NCBI GenBank assembly: GCA_015680685.1
Contig: MNCI01022125.1
Coordinates: 142,131-206,130, forward strand
Direction of reading: 5' to 3'
Length of the DNA stretch: 64,000 nucleotides
DNA from: Gnetum montanum
Taxonomy: Eukaryota > Streptophyta > Gnetopsida > Gnetales > Gnetaceae
The notes beneath the pieces were generated by a model. It searched no databases and was not told the origin of the DNA. It saw only the letters and a program-made list of their open reading frames with translations. Both the position numbers and the translations under genes were made by a program. Shown here piece after piece: positions 33,483 to 44,814 of the stretch; position 1 is the first letter of the stretch; each line of letters begins with the position of its first letter.

Positions 33483-34876
33483 TGTTAGATTTCACAAAAT
33501 TATTAATAACGAGTAAAGAAAATTCATAGTACATCACAAGCTTGATACTAAATGGACATCATAAAAAAAGGTGAAAACAAAAGCCTTTCTAATTTTAGGA
33601 CTATCTACTTAAGTGTATAACCTTTCAATTAAAGCATTGAAAAAATAAGTAAAGATAATTCATTATTAGTATGGACAAAGGTTCCAATCCTAACAAAATT
33701 TACATCACTTTCTATTATCCATGTTTGGACATAAAATAGCAAAAGGATTCAAGATAGAGATTTGTGGCTTAATATCAATATTTGTTTACTAGTAAGCAAG
33801 TGGTGCCACTCATGAAAAATATTCATCTCATCACTTATTATTGATTTTATGTTGAGAATATTTATCATCAACTATAACCTTCTTATCAATACTACTTTTA
33901 ATCTTTGAGTTAATAGTTTTCTTGTCAAACAAGAAAAGATTTACCTTACAAGCTCTTTGTAAGGGCTATTTAATACTTTCTCTAGTACTAGCAAAAATAT
34001 ACATAGAAGCTTCTATCTTCTCTAGATTCTTTATTATTATTTTATCATTCTTATCATTCACATTAACTTAAATTTTCATATATTGAGCTTCATATTATTT
34101 TTTCTAACTTTAACTTTAACACATTCTTTCTTTTCTTCAGAATCTTTTTTCTTGAGCAGAAAAGGGACAAGCAATAAATAAATATCCTTCACGATGGAAA
34201 ATTTACAAGGATTATGAAGATTATAATATGTAATTCGCTCAATATGAGTCTTTTTTCCTACTTCTAATACTAATTCCTTTTTGCAATTGAGAAGGTTACT
34301 TTCAACAGAAAAATATCTAAAAAAATCAAAAGTTGTAAAATAAACTCTATATACTTAATGGGACTGAGAAAACTAATAATTTCCAGCTCAGCTTTCTCAA
34401 AAATCAATGGAAAATTATATAACTCAACAAAACATGGAACTTTAGCATACTCTTCAAATTGGCCATCAAAGTCTAGAGGTCACATACAAAGGTTCAACAT
34501 TGCATGCTTATGTATAAAAGACTCTATATCTAGGGCATGTTACACTATCAAAGCATTGTATAACTCAATAAGTAGAAAAAAACAAGAATAATACCTAGCA
34601 TGACGAACTTAGATATCAAGTTTTTTTCATCACATCATTTAACTATGAAATAAAACTTCAATTATGAGGTAGGTAACTTAAAATTTGAATGAACACATTT
34701 TGCAATGAAAGATTAGCAACCGATGACTCATGCATATCATCAAGAAAAACAAAATCAGGTGTCTTACTTGCATCAACATTACTAGAAAAAGGTGTCATGA
34801 CTTCTTTCTTACCAGCTTGTAAATTTGAATTTTGAGAGTCAATAGAAATTTCCACATTAATAGAGGAACTAGAAAT
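33483..34876 (+). repeat. R2, left part, cut by C1
   Basis: It starts TGTTAGATTTCAC after the purine tract, aligns with R1, and continues after C1 at 42473. The GAAAT at 34872-34876 and 42473-42477 is C1's target duplication. The minus-strand frame 34855-34658 has no recognisable domain, but its phrases recur in degraded form in R1. Confidence 0.6.
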
Positions 34877-37207
34877 TGTTAACCTTTTAGTATGTCAAAA
34901 TCTTAAAGAAAATGGAGAAAAAAGAATGTTTGTTATGAATGATGTGCTTAACAGTCATTAACAATAACTCCACATCATGGACAAGGACTCAAGGAAGCAT
35001 GGATATCAAAGTAAAAGGCTTCATAGATAAAATGAGAGCATGGACAAGTACAAAGACTACAAGCTAAATGGAGATGCTCTAGGAATTAAGAGGAAGCTAA
35101 ATCAACAAGAGAAAGCCTTGTGGACCCTTTAATGTGTTTTCGTGGATGTCAAAACATTAAGTAAAATGGAGTTAAAGGTTGTTTGCATGGTTGTATGATT
35201 ATTGTGTTTGTAGGACTATGTACATGGGAAACCAAGATGATCTGAAGAGAATAAGGAATGAACTATTTAGAGCTTAAAGGAGGAGGTCACCCACATGATC
35301 TTCAAAAAAATATTCAAATAACATGGAGATGATCAACTATTGCACAAGCAAAGTTATTACCATCAAAACATGTAGAAGATCAAGGATATGGACAAGGAAT
35401 GATGAATTCAAAAGACAAAGAAAGTGAAAGAAAGACGTCTATGGGAAATAGCAAATGTCTTGGTAGAATTAGAGTAATCTCAAGCAAAGAAATCTTCAAG
35501 AAATAGCAAATGTCTTTCTCCAGGCAAAGACATCTTCATCATAGAAAGACGTCTTCATAGAATGAAGGCTAGTACCAGAAAGATTTCTTTCACAAGACAA
35601 AGATGTATTCCAGAATGGAGACTTCAGAAAGACGTCTTTCACAAAACAAAGACGTATTCCCAAAAGTGAAGGTAAATTCAGAGAGACATCTTAGGCATGA
35701 AGAAGATGTCTCCCATGACTGTTAATGATCATTGGCTAGCCATTTCATGAGTTCCAAGATCAATTTAGAAACACAACAACTATAAAAAGACTTGATGTGC
35801 ATTGGAAAAAGTGAAAGTCTTGTTGTATTCATTGTATAATCATTTGTAATTATTGAATTTTCTATTACTCCTCATTGTCTTATCATTTTGGCATTATAAA
35901 CTGTGTTGTACCTAACTGTACAAGGACTAGCAAATTGAGTTACAATTATCCCTTGTAATTATTATTCTTGTTACCCTACGAGATTGAAGTGCTTGAGCTC
36001 ATTGGGATCCTATGAGGTTGAGTTGTTGGTGTTGCAATACAACACTCTAGTGTGGAGCTCAAGATTATAAAGGTTGTGGAAGCCTTGTAACCACATTTCC
36101 AAGCCTAACAGGACCTTATGGAGTTGAATGATTAGTGCTATAGTACAATACTCTAGAGTAGGGCTTGAAGATTATACAGGGTGTAGACCCTTCAACCACA
36201 TTTTTGAAAGCAACAAAGTTCAAAGGTGTGCTTGTGATCTACCCTCTGAGTGTGGACTATCAAGTTGGAGAACCATGTTAAATTTGATGTGTGTGCTTTG
36301 TTTGTTTAAGGTTTAATTTAGGAAACTTATTCATCCCTCCCTTTTAAGTTCAATGATCCATAAGCCTCAAGAACTAGAGCAAAAAAGTTAACAAGATGTC
36401 TTGGCTGAGAAGAAGTTAATCACAAGAAGACATCTTTTAAAAATAAAAGACATCTCCCTAGAGACATTCCATTCTAAAAGGACACATCTTCCCAAAGTTG
36501 AAGTTGAATACAAAAAGACATCTCGATCTCTAAGGAGATTTCTACACTAGCCATTGAATAGTTGTTGCATGAATTCTAAGGTATTTTTTAAAATTTTCAA
36601 GCTATAAGTAGACTCCAAACTCTTAATATTTGTGCAAGCATTGCAAACATCAAAGCTATCATCGTCTATCTTATGTTGTTATACTTGTGTACTTGAATTG
36701 TCACATCATTTGTTAGTTTTTTGTGGAACTATGCTTCATTGTACAAGGAATTTGTAAATTAAGTTACACTCTCTCCTTGTGGTTCTTTTTCTTTTCTTGT
36801 TGCCCTAAGGAGTTGATGTCCTTTTTGTGAGAAGGCATCCTTTTAGAGCTTGTTGGGATCCTATAGGAATGAGTTGCTTTGTTGCATCAAAACACTTTAG
36901 AGTGGAGATCTATTTTGTACAAGTTGTGGGATCCTTTAAACCACTCTTGAGCTTTGTTGGAACCTTGTAGGGTTGAGAGTTGTTGCAGTGATGAAACTCT
37001 CCTTAGTGAAGCTTAAACTTTGTAAAGATTGTGATGTCCTCTAAACAACATTTTGTAAGAAATAAAGTTTGAAGGTGTGCAATGAATCTACCCTCCAAGT
37101 GTGGACTACCCAAGTAAGCTAACCATGTAATTTTTATGTTTTTCATAATAGGTGTTGCTTGCAATTTGGGAAACTTATTCATTCCCCTTCTAAGTTCTCA
37201 ATACTCA
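34877..37207 (+). repeat. C1 5' LTR, interrupted by C2
   Basis: It begins TGTTAACC (TGTTGACC in the 3' LTR) and ends ATACTCA before the PBS. Segments 34877-35118 and 36368-37207 align with 41351-42472. Without C2 and its TSD it is about 1.08 kb, close to the 1122-bp 3' LTR. Confidence 0.85.
35119..36362 (+). mobile_element. C2: solo LTR of a related copia family
   Basis: Ends TGTGGACC and TCCATA, TSD AGCCT (35114-35118 and 36363-36367), 1244 bp. Its beginning and end resemble C1's own LTR (ATGTCAAAACATTAAG, CATCCCTCC...AAGTTC), so a relative inserted into C1's LTR. U3 carries many copies of AAGACGTCTT-like motifs (about 35400-35720). Confidence 0.85.
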
Positions 37208-37209
37208 AG

Positions 37210-37222
37210 TGGTATCGGATCC
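37210..37222 (+). promoter_or_regulatory. C1 primer-binding site (initiator tRNA-Met type)
   Basis: TGGTATCGGATCC follows the LTR after two bases. The common plant copia PBS is TGGTATCAGAGC, so this is a slightly mutated match. Confidence 0.8.
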
Positions 37223-37262
37223 TAATATTCTTGTGCTCAACATCAACATTCAAGAGTAAACT

Positions 37263-38797
37263 ATGGAAGAGACATTGTACATAAAGCCACCTATGTTCAA
37301 TGAGTTTGATTTTTTTATTGGAAGGCAAGGATGTAGGGTTTCTTCGAGTCAATGAAATTTGAGGTTTGGAAATCCATTCTCAAAGGATACACACCACAAA
37401 TCAACAATGCAACAAAGGCCTTAGAAGCAAGTGAACGTCAGAAGAAAGAGATAAGTTTATGTATGATTACAAAGCGAAAAAATTATTTATATTGTGCATT
37501 AACTAAATCTAAATTTAATAGGATGGTTGTAGAACTACTAAGGAAATTTGGAAAACACTAGAAGCCACTTATAAAGGTACATCCATAGTCAAACAATCCA
37601 AACTTTTGGTCTTACAAAGTAAGTATGACAAACTTAAAAGACTATTTTTCTAGGACTAATGATCTAGTTGTAGAAATTCAGGATCTACTTGAAAGTAATG
37701 TGATAATAAAAATGATTCAAACACTCCAACCAAAGTTTATACCTAAGGTTACAACCATGGAGGAAGTTAGAGATTTTTCAGTTCTAAAATTCGTAGAGCT
37801 TCAAAGTGCTCTTATTGCTTATGAAATGAACCTCATAAGTGAAGGGGTAATAAAAGAAAATCTCATTTCCCTAAAATCAGCCTCCAAGAAAAGGGAACAT
37901 ACTAAGTAAGATGTGAGCAATAAAGATGAGATATCTCTTCTTTCAAGAAGAGTCCAACGACTACTTACAAGAAAAGGAAAGAGCTTTAATCAATAAGGAC
38001 CCAATCAATCTAACTCTAAAGGTAAAGAAAAAGGTAAGAATTTTTCAAATTCTAGTTTTGATGATTTTTCAATAAAATGTTGGGTTTGTGGAGGAAGAGT
38101 CCATCTGGCCTTTGAATGTCCTAGCAATGCTAGGTTGCAACAAAAAGAGAGGACTAATATGGAAATTAAAAAGACCAACTTCTACACTAGTTGGGATGAT
38201 GGTGAGCAAAGTGATAAAGAAGTAGATGACTCCACAAAATATTCTTAGCTCATATGCATGACACTCATAAATGAAAATTCACTTCAAGTTATTGATGAAT
38301 AAAGAGGTAAGTATGAAAAAAGGTATAGTGAATTATGAGAAGAAATTCTCATTCTACATTATCTACTTAAGAAGGTAAAGCAATACATGAATAGAAAATT
38401 TTATGCAATTCACACCAAATTAAAAGGAAAAATCTTAGACATAAAGGTTGAGATTCAACAACTAACCTCTTTAGATGAAGAATGCAAAGTTTTTCAAGAA
38501 GGAGAGATTCATGAAAAATAGCCTAGGAATAAAGATTTTGAAAAAGCCTCATAGGAGGATACAAGCTCCAACTCAAGCATACTTAGTTTTCATAACCCCA
38601 TTCATGAGGAGAACACTTTATTCATCTGTAAAAATTATGGAAGTAAACAAGACTTTGATTATCCTCATGTTAATCAAAATAGCATTGATGCTTGGTCTTG
38701 CCAAAAAGTTCCTAGTAAGGATATTTTGCAAGAAGTAGTAACTGGAAATGAAGATGAGTGTGATATTGGAAAATTCCTTAAAAAGATGGATGATATA
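37263..38797 (+). pseudogene. C1 gag (UBN2-type, with zinc knuckle)
   Basis: It starts with ATG at 37263 (MEETLYIKPPMFNEFDF), typical of copia gag N-termini, with FEVWKSILKGYTP at about 37360. The UBN2-like helical part follows at 37625-37909 (DYFSRTNDLV, LESNVIIKMIQTLQPKF, LQSALIAYEMNL). A perfect C-x2-C-x4-H-x4-C knuckle, CWVCGGRVHLAFEC, lies at about 38078-38119. Frameshifts and stops divide the pieces. The tail continues after S2 at 39695-39845. The Gag would package element RNA, but here it is broken. Confidence 0.8.
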
Positions 38798-39694
38798 TGA
38801 TGAGTCATGGTCTGTCAGGCCCAGTTATCAGAGCTCAGTTATCGAAGCCCTGATACAAGATACTAGGTCCCAATATCAGACCCCCGTTATCGTAGCCGTG
38901 ATATTGCATATGAGATATCACGTACGCGATATCGCGGTTCCAGTGTGAGCCTATAAATAAAAGGTAGCACACTTGGTTTTGGCATTAGTTCTTAGATTTT
39001 ATTGTAAGTTTTTGATTTTAAGTTCCTCTCAACCCTTTCCTCCCAGTGCATGCCCGCAGTGTGGTGATTGTAATTGTACGGCATCCTTATTCGAGTGTGA
39101 CGTACTTGGACATGCACATGACTGACAATAAAGATCGAGATTACTTCACCATTGCAACATCCACTTAGCTTAATTATTTATGTAATTGTATTTATTTAAT
39201 TGTTATTTACTGCTTTCTTAGTTAATATCTCTTCACCCTGATCTCCTAGTAACGCGGAATGAGTACGACTTGATCACGAGCATTCAAGTGTGACTACTTG
39301 GTAACCCAGTAGCATACTTAGGCCATGCCATTGGTAATCCTAGTGGTAGTTGTGCACGAGGTCCAAGATGTGTACAAATGATTAAAGAATGGATGCTCGT
39401 CACACTTAAGCTAGCTTAGACTCTCTCTCTCTCTCTCTCTCTCTCATAGTTTAATTAATATTATTTTTCATCATACTCAGGAGTAGTACTAGTGTAGAAA
39501 CACATCATACACCTCACTCTGGACTAAACCATACATGACAAAGTTAATACTAGTCCAGGTGGGAAGACAGCAAACTGTGACCTACGAGTAACTGTCTAGA
39601 TACCACAACTAGCCTGTCTACAGAGTTTGATCGGATCGTGCGTGAAACACTCGTATTTGTATGGTTGAGTGTAGGGGTACCTCGTCACTCATCA
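38798..39694 (+). mobile_element. S2: solo LTR of the Athila-like family
   Basis: Ends TGATGAG and CTCATCA, TSD ATATA (38793-38797 and 39695-39699), 897 bp. U3 has GATATC/GTTATCG motifs (about 38825-38936), TATAAATA at 38952-38959, an AATAAAG at about 39128, a CT microsatellite at about 39421-39445 and the family U5 end GTAGGGGTACC at about 39671. Confidence 0.92.
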
Positions 39695-41350
39695 ATATAG
39701 AAGGTGATAAAAAATTCCTTCATCATAAAGAACATGAACAATCTTGGCCATCATGCAAAAGAACTGATGAAAGAAATTTAAAAGGTAAGAAAGTACTCCA
39801 TGATAGACGACTTCATCTCAAGCTTCATTAGTCTTTTGCATCTCAATTACAAGTAAGGTAAGTTATGGTAAGTTTCTATTTCCTTGCTTGCTAGAAACTA
39901 TGTCAGTTTTTAAATGCTTTATTTTTTATAAGGGCATCTATCTTTATCCATAGCAAAAAAAATGTATGGATATCTTTTGTGATATCTCTTGAATCATAAA
40001 ATTGCTCACATATTCTTTTAAAAAAAAGGACTTCTCCTTAAAAGAAAAATTTACATCTAATTATCTAAAATGGATCTTTATCACATGATGCCACTAATTT
40101 GAACCATGATTTATAGAAATATTATAAGGAAAAGGACATTTGAATGATTAAGAAAGACTAATTTGTTTTAATATGTGCTTACATTTTTTTTACTTATTAA
40201 GACTATGGAAATTTAGCTTCAAGTTTTACAAATGTTAAGATAGGCACATATGTAGGGGAAGCTTGAACCTCATGGATTATTATAAAGAATTCATTCTTGA
40301 AAGTATATGAAGATTTTTCTCAGGAAGGTAAATAAAAGGTGTTTTCATCTTATACTAATTTCTTCTACCTAAGAATGATCATCAATTACCTTACAAAAAA
40401 TTGTTAAGGATATGTCTAGTTGTTGAAATAATTAGTATGATATGTATTACTTTGATATCTCTTATGAGAAATTGATTACTTGGATATGCATCTATTTACT
40501 CTCCTAGCATTAAATTACTTAGTATTAGTTGTTGCCTCAAAATAAGTAGAATATTAGATAATTTTAGAACCATGTGCTATTGGTTTATTTTGGCTTATGA
40601 ATTTACATAGTCAAACCTTAGACATCAGCCTTTGGTTTTAATTTCTATTGCAGATAAATTTGAAGGCTTGGCTAAGTTATATTTGAATTGGTTATGGGTC
40701 ATTAACCTGAGGGCAGCTCCTAAATGGAATTTGGTTTGACAACCCTTTGAAACAATGTTTCAAAATGCACTCAAAAATTTTTTTATCTCTATGATAGCAT
40801 CATGAATATATCTTCTTATGCGTTCTTACATTTTCATTTTAAAATTTTGAAAATGAATAGATATTATATTGTAAATTTTTTTCAAAATGTGGAGAACCTA
40901 GAACTTGCATATCTCTTGATCTGATCTAATCTAAATATCTCTTATGTGTTAGATATGTCTAAACTCCTAATGGTACTTATTACGTATTAATGAAAATTGT
41001 GCATTCCCTTGGTTTATATGGCTACTCTGCTGCTCCACTCCTTTTTGATGATGTCCAAAAAGAGGAATATATTTGGTATTATATTTGATATGAGTGGGGC
41101 ATTATTGGAATAGTTAATTATCAGATAAATTGCTATCATTTGTGAATATATGATTATGCTATCATTTGTGAATATATGAGCATGATGTGATGTAAAATGA
41201 CTTGAATGATTGTGAGCTAGTATACTTTGGAATTTGATGGATACATTTAAACTAGTGTCATGAGCAATAATGAAATTATATGTCTTAATGATTTCTAGAG
41301 AATACTAATCCATTTTCTTAAGTTTTGAACATCACCAAAAAGGGGGAGAT
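39695..41350 (+). other. C1 remainder: gag tail, non-coding region and polypurine tract
   Basis: A short gag-like tail runs to about 39845. Then about 1.5 kb of A/T-rich sequence follows without pol motifs on either strand. The PPT AAAAAGGGGGAGAT at 41337-41350 abuts the 3' LTR. Confidence 0.6.
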
Positions 41351-42472
41351 TGTTGACCTTTTGGTATGTCAAAACCTTAACGAAAATGGAGAACAAAGAA
41401 TATTTGTTTTGGATGATGTGCTCATAGGTCATGAAAAACAACTCCACATCATGGATAAGGACTCAAGGAAGCAAGGCTATCAAAGTAAAATACTTCATAG
41501 GAAAAATGATAACATGGATAAGTACAAAGACTACATGCTAAATGAAGATGCTTCAGGGATTAAGAAGAAATTAAATCAATAGGAGAAAGCCTCAGCAACC
41601 AAAGCTCAAAAGTTGAGAAGACTTCTCTAAGGAAAATAATACGTCTTGACTGAGAGGAAGTCAATCACAAGAAGATGTCTTCCAAAAATAGGAAATGTCT
41701 CCTTTGGAAAGAAGATGTCTCCCAAGAGACGTCCCATTCTAAAAGGAGATGTCTCCCTAGAGTTGAAGCTAAATATAAAAATACATCCCAATCTCAAAGG
41801 AGACGTCTACACTAGCTGTTGAATAGTTGTTGCACAAATTCTGAGGTATTTTTGAAAACTTCAAGGCTATAAGCAGACTCCAAACTCTTGGGAATTATAC
41901 AAGCATTGTAACCATCAAAGCTATCATTATCTATATTATGCTATTGTACTTATGTACTTGAATTATCACATCATTTGTTAGATTTGTTGTGGAACTGTGC
42001 TTCATTGTACAAGGAATTTGTAAATTGGGTTACATCTCTCCTTGTAGTTCTTTTTCTTTTCTTGCTGCCCTGAGGGGTTGATGTGCTTCTTGCAAGAAGG
42101 AATCCTTTTAGAGCATGTCAGGATCCTATGGGATTGAGTTGTTTTGCTACGTCAAAACACTCTGGAGTGGAGCCATATTTTGTACAGGTTGTGGGATTCT
42201 TTAAACCACTCTTGAGCTTATTAGGACCTTAAGGGATTGAGAGTTTTCCTAGTGATGAAACTCTCCTTAGCGAAGTTCAAACTTTGTAAAGGTTATGGTG
42301 TCTTCTAAACCACATTTTGGAAAAAAAAAAGTCTAGATGCGTGTAAGGAATCTATCCTCAAAGTGTTAACTACACAAGTTGGAGAACCACATAATTCTTA
42401 CATTTTTTGTAACAGGTGTTGTTTGTGATTTGAAAAACTTATTCATCCCCCCTTCTAAGTTCTCGATCCTTG
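41351..42472 (+). repeat. C1 3' LTR
   Basis: It begins TGTTGACC and ends at CCTTG before TSD GAAAT. It contains several AGACGTCT/AGATGTCT repeats at about 41635-41815. It aligns throughout with the C1 5' LTR. Confidence 0.88.
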
Positions 42473-42660
42473 GAAATTTCAACGTTGGTTAAAAAATTTG
42501 GGAGTAATATAAAATCTTCCATAGGAAAATTCTAGAGAAATTAGATTTGTTGGGAAAAATCAAAGAGAGGAAAAATAGTTTCACTAAAAAACATTAGATT
42601 TGTTGGAGAAACATCAAATCCCTTGAGCCTTTGATAAAACTTAATCAAAACATAATAGTT
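42473..42660 (+). repeat. R2, right part
   Basis: It resumes R2 after C1. GAAATTTCAACGTTGGTTAA aligns with R1 from about 32626, and the similarity runs to about 42660 (TTTGATAAAACTTAA), corresponding to R1's end near 32760. Confidence 0.6.
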
Positions 42661-42699
42661 TCATGTACCTATATTATGGCATGGTGTTAGAACCATAAA

Positions 42700-43130
42700 A
42701 TAATTATAATGTAGGTATACCCTAAGATATATAACTTAACATTATCCACTAGAATTGAACCCATGAGTTGAAGCCTTCAAATCAAGAGTATTACCACTAG
42801 GCTAACACCTCATTATTATGAAACTATAGTATAATAAAAGAGGTATTGAAACCTTGAAAGAATTGTACTATAGTTCAGTTAGAACTTTATAGCTCAACAT
42901 TGGCCACTAAAACCTATGACTTGGAGCTTTCAAATTAAGAGTCTTACCACTAGGCTAATACCTATATTATAGGATATTGGGTATTAGAACTTGAAAAAAT
43001 TGAAACATAGGTATATTCCAAGATATATAGAAGTTTATAACTTAGCATTACCCATTAGAATTAAACCCATGACTTAGATTTTTCAAATCAAGAGGATTAC
43101 TATTAGGCTAACACTTTATTATTTTGGGGT
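42700..43130 (-). repeat. Tandem array of three tRNA-like modules, about 150 bp each
   Basis: On the minus strand each unit carries TTAGCCTAGTGGTAA (A box) and GGTTCAATTC-like (B box) about 40 bp apart. B-box complements lie near 42758, 42910 and 43060, giving a period near 150 bp. The units differ by many substitutions. A single plus-strand copy is at 33335. The spacing fits tRNA-derived pol III promoters, but no intact cloverleaf is evident. Confidence 0.6.
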
Positions 43131-43260
43131 TTTAACAACAAACCACCTCCTTTCCCAAATAGCCAACATGATACTTTTGTAGAATTTAAGTAGAATATAA
43201 AGGGATACTTTTGTAGACTTTAAGGAGGATATAAATGATGTGTTAAAAAGAGGGGGAGAG
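43131..43260. other. Short spacer with an imperfect duplication and a purine tract
   Basis: ATACTTTTGTAGA occurs at about 43171 and 43206 with similar following sequence. The purine tract AAAAAGAGGGGGAGAG at 43245-43260 precedes R3, as at R2. Confidence 0.5.
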
Positions 43261-43672
43261 TCAGGTGGGGAATCACACCTAAAAAATATTAATAATAAGT
43301 AAAAAAATTCAAAGTACATTACATGCTGAATCATTGAGTAGAAAACTTGAAAAACAACATGGAAAAGAATAACTTTACACTTTTAAGGATATTTACTAAG
43401 GTGAACATTCTTAGAATAGATTCTTCAAAAAAATTAAAGAGGAAAACTAATTGTTAGTAGCGAGGATGATACTAGTTTTAACAACATTTACATCATTTTT
43501 TAATATTTATGCTTGAACTTAAAATACCAAAAGTATTTGATGTAGTAATGTTTATTAGAGGGGATCTTAATGATCATGGTGGATCTATGAAAATAGTATA
43601 GGATAATATTAATTAAGGATAATGATTTAGAGAGCATAATGATATGGAAGATTCACTACTACAATTTGCAAG
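43261..43672 (+). repeat. R3: third R copy, truncated by element D
   Basis: From about 43275 it aligns with R1 (30450-30720) and R2 (33495-33760): AATATTAATAATAAG, AGTACATTACATGC, ACAACATTTACATCA. It is broken by D at 43673. Confidence 0.6.
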
Positions 43673-43686
43673 TGATGAGAGTGGTT

Positions 43687-43850
43687 ACTCTAATAATTAG
43701 AGTGGTAATTATTAGAGTGGTTACTCTAATAATTAGAGTGGTTATTATTAGGGCAGTTACTCTAATAAGTAGAGTGGTTATTATTAGGGTGGTTACTCTA
43801 ATTATTAGAGTGGTTATTATTAGAGCAGTTACTCTAATTATTAGAGTGGC
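43687..43850. repeat. U3 array of five 17-bp dyads, 36-bp period
   Basis: The dyad ACTCTAAT-N-ATTAGAGT starts at 43687, 43723, 43759, 43795 and 43831, exactly 36 bp apart. The third copy has one mismatch. The 3' LTR has three copies (63333, 63369, 63405). Confidence 0.92.
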
Positions 43851-43926
43851 TAAAATTAGAGTGGTAGTTTCTCTCTAAAATTAGAGTGGCATTTTTTGTA
43901 ATTATTAGAGTAGTTGCTCCCAAGCT

Positions 43927-43934
43927 TATAAATA
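43927..43934 (+). promoter_or_regulatory. TATA box of D 5' LTR
   Basis: TATAAATA lies just after the dyad array and about 185 bp upstream of AATAAA (44113). Confidence 0.7.
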
Positions 43935-44668
43935 CAATGCACAGGCACACAATAGAGGGAAGTCAAGAAGAAGAAGGAGGAGAAGAATTTAGAAGAGGAA
44001 GTCTTTTAGAAGTCAAGTAGCGAAACTCTAGCCAAGTGCCCGCAGCAAGAGGTCTAAGTGTGGACGGATCTTTATTCGAACATTATGTACCTGAGCACAC
44101 CTTGTGTATGGCAATAAAGACGAGCTCTTGGATTCATCCTTGCAGCACTTGAGATTTGTTTTCTTACTCATTTCCTTTATTTTATTTTCTTCTGCATTTA
44201 TTTTATTTTATTATATGCACTTTACATTTCTATTATTAGCACACAGAGTACGATCACTTCGAGCATGCATGTAACACTTGGTAACCCAGTAACGATTAGC
44301 ATTTGGTAATCCCAGTAGTGTTGCGCTAGTTCAGGATGTGTACGGCAAGTGAGAACAAATAATGGTGTTAAGATTAGTTAAAGCCTAGTTAATCAATAGT
44401 TAAGTTAAATTAGTCACTTAGTTATCTCTCTCTCTTCTCCCTTATTAGCAGTAGGACATAAAAACATAAAAGCTATAAAAATCTTATGCCTCAAGCTTAC
44501 TTAACCATACAACCATGACAATATAAGTAAGTTTGGGAAGACAACGATTGATTAACCCTGAGTGTTCCATTAGGACACATAAGCACTTAGTCCTTAGAAT
44601 TTGACTGGATCATGCGTGAAATGCTTGTATTCGTATGGTTGAGCGTAGGGGTACCTCGCTACTTATCA

Positions 44669-44689
44669 TTGGCGCCATTGCCGAGGACT
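44669..44689 (+). promoter_or_regulatory. D primer-binding site (tRNA-Asp type)
   Basis: TTGGCGCCATTGCCGAGGAC abuts the LTR and is the best-preserved PBS of the family here. Athila-type sites complement the tRNA-Asp 3' end. Confidence 0.82.
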
Positions 44690-44814
44690 TAGTTGTTTAT
44701 GTGCTACGTAGAACATAGGAAATCATCCATATCATTGGGACATTAGAACAAACCCTTAAGGTTGATCAAAGGATAGATAAGGCAATGGTAAATTGCACAT
44801 CGAACAAGATAAAA

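Larger units (their letters stand above)
34877..42472 (+). mobile_element. C1: copia-type LTR retrotransposon with gag but no pol
   Basis: The 5' LTR (34877-37207) and 3' LTR (41351-42472) match once nested LTR C2 is removed. The TSD is GAAAT, the PBS is initiator-Met type and the PPT is AAAAAGGGGGAGAT. Gag with a UBN2-like domain and a CCHC knuckle is present. No protease, integrase, RT or RNase H motif is seen before the 3' LTR, and the internal region without nested S2 is only about 3.2 kb. It resembles non-autonomous TR-GAG-type elements. Solo LTR S2 interrupts the gag. Confidence 0.82.
43673..44668 (+). repeat. D 5' LTR
   Basis: 996 bp, TGATGAG to TTATCA. U3 is a 36-bp-period array (43687-43850) and lacks GATATC. 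TATAAATA is at 43927-43934 and AATAAA at 44113-44118. The R-U5 body matches the A and B LTRs. Confidence 0.92.

Noticed and set aside
34658-34855. A small host gene on the minus strand in R2
   Set aside because: The frame recurs in degraded form in R1, has no recognised domain and lies in a repeat.
39846-41336. A hidden pol or env remnant in C1
   Set aside because: I looked on both strands for integrase, RT and RNase H motifs and saw none; the region is stop-rich and A/T-rich.
43639-43878. Open frame of repeated IIRVV residues, and a CRISPR-like look of regularly spaced repeats
   Set aside because: It is a translation of the 36-bp dyad array in D's U3. There are no unique spacers and no cas genes, and the host is a plant; the array is an LTR promoter repeat.
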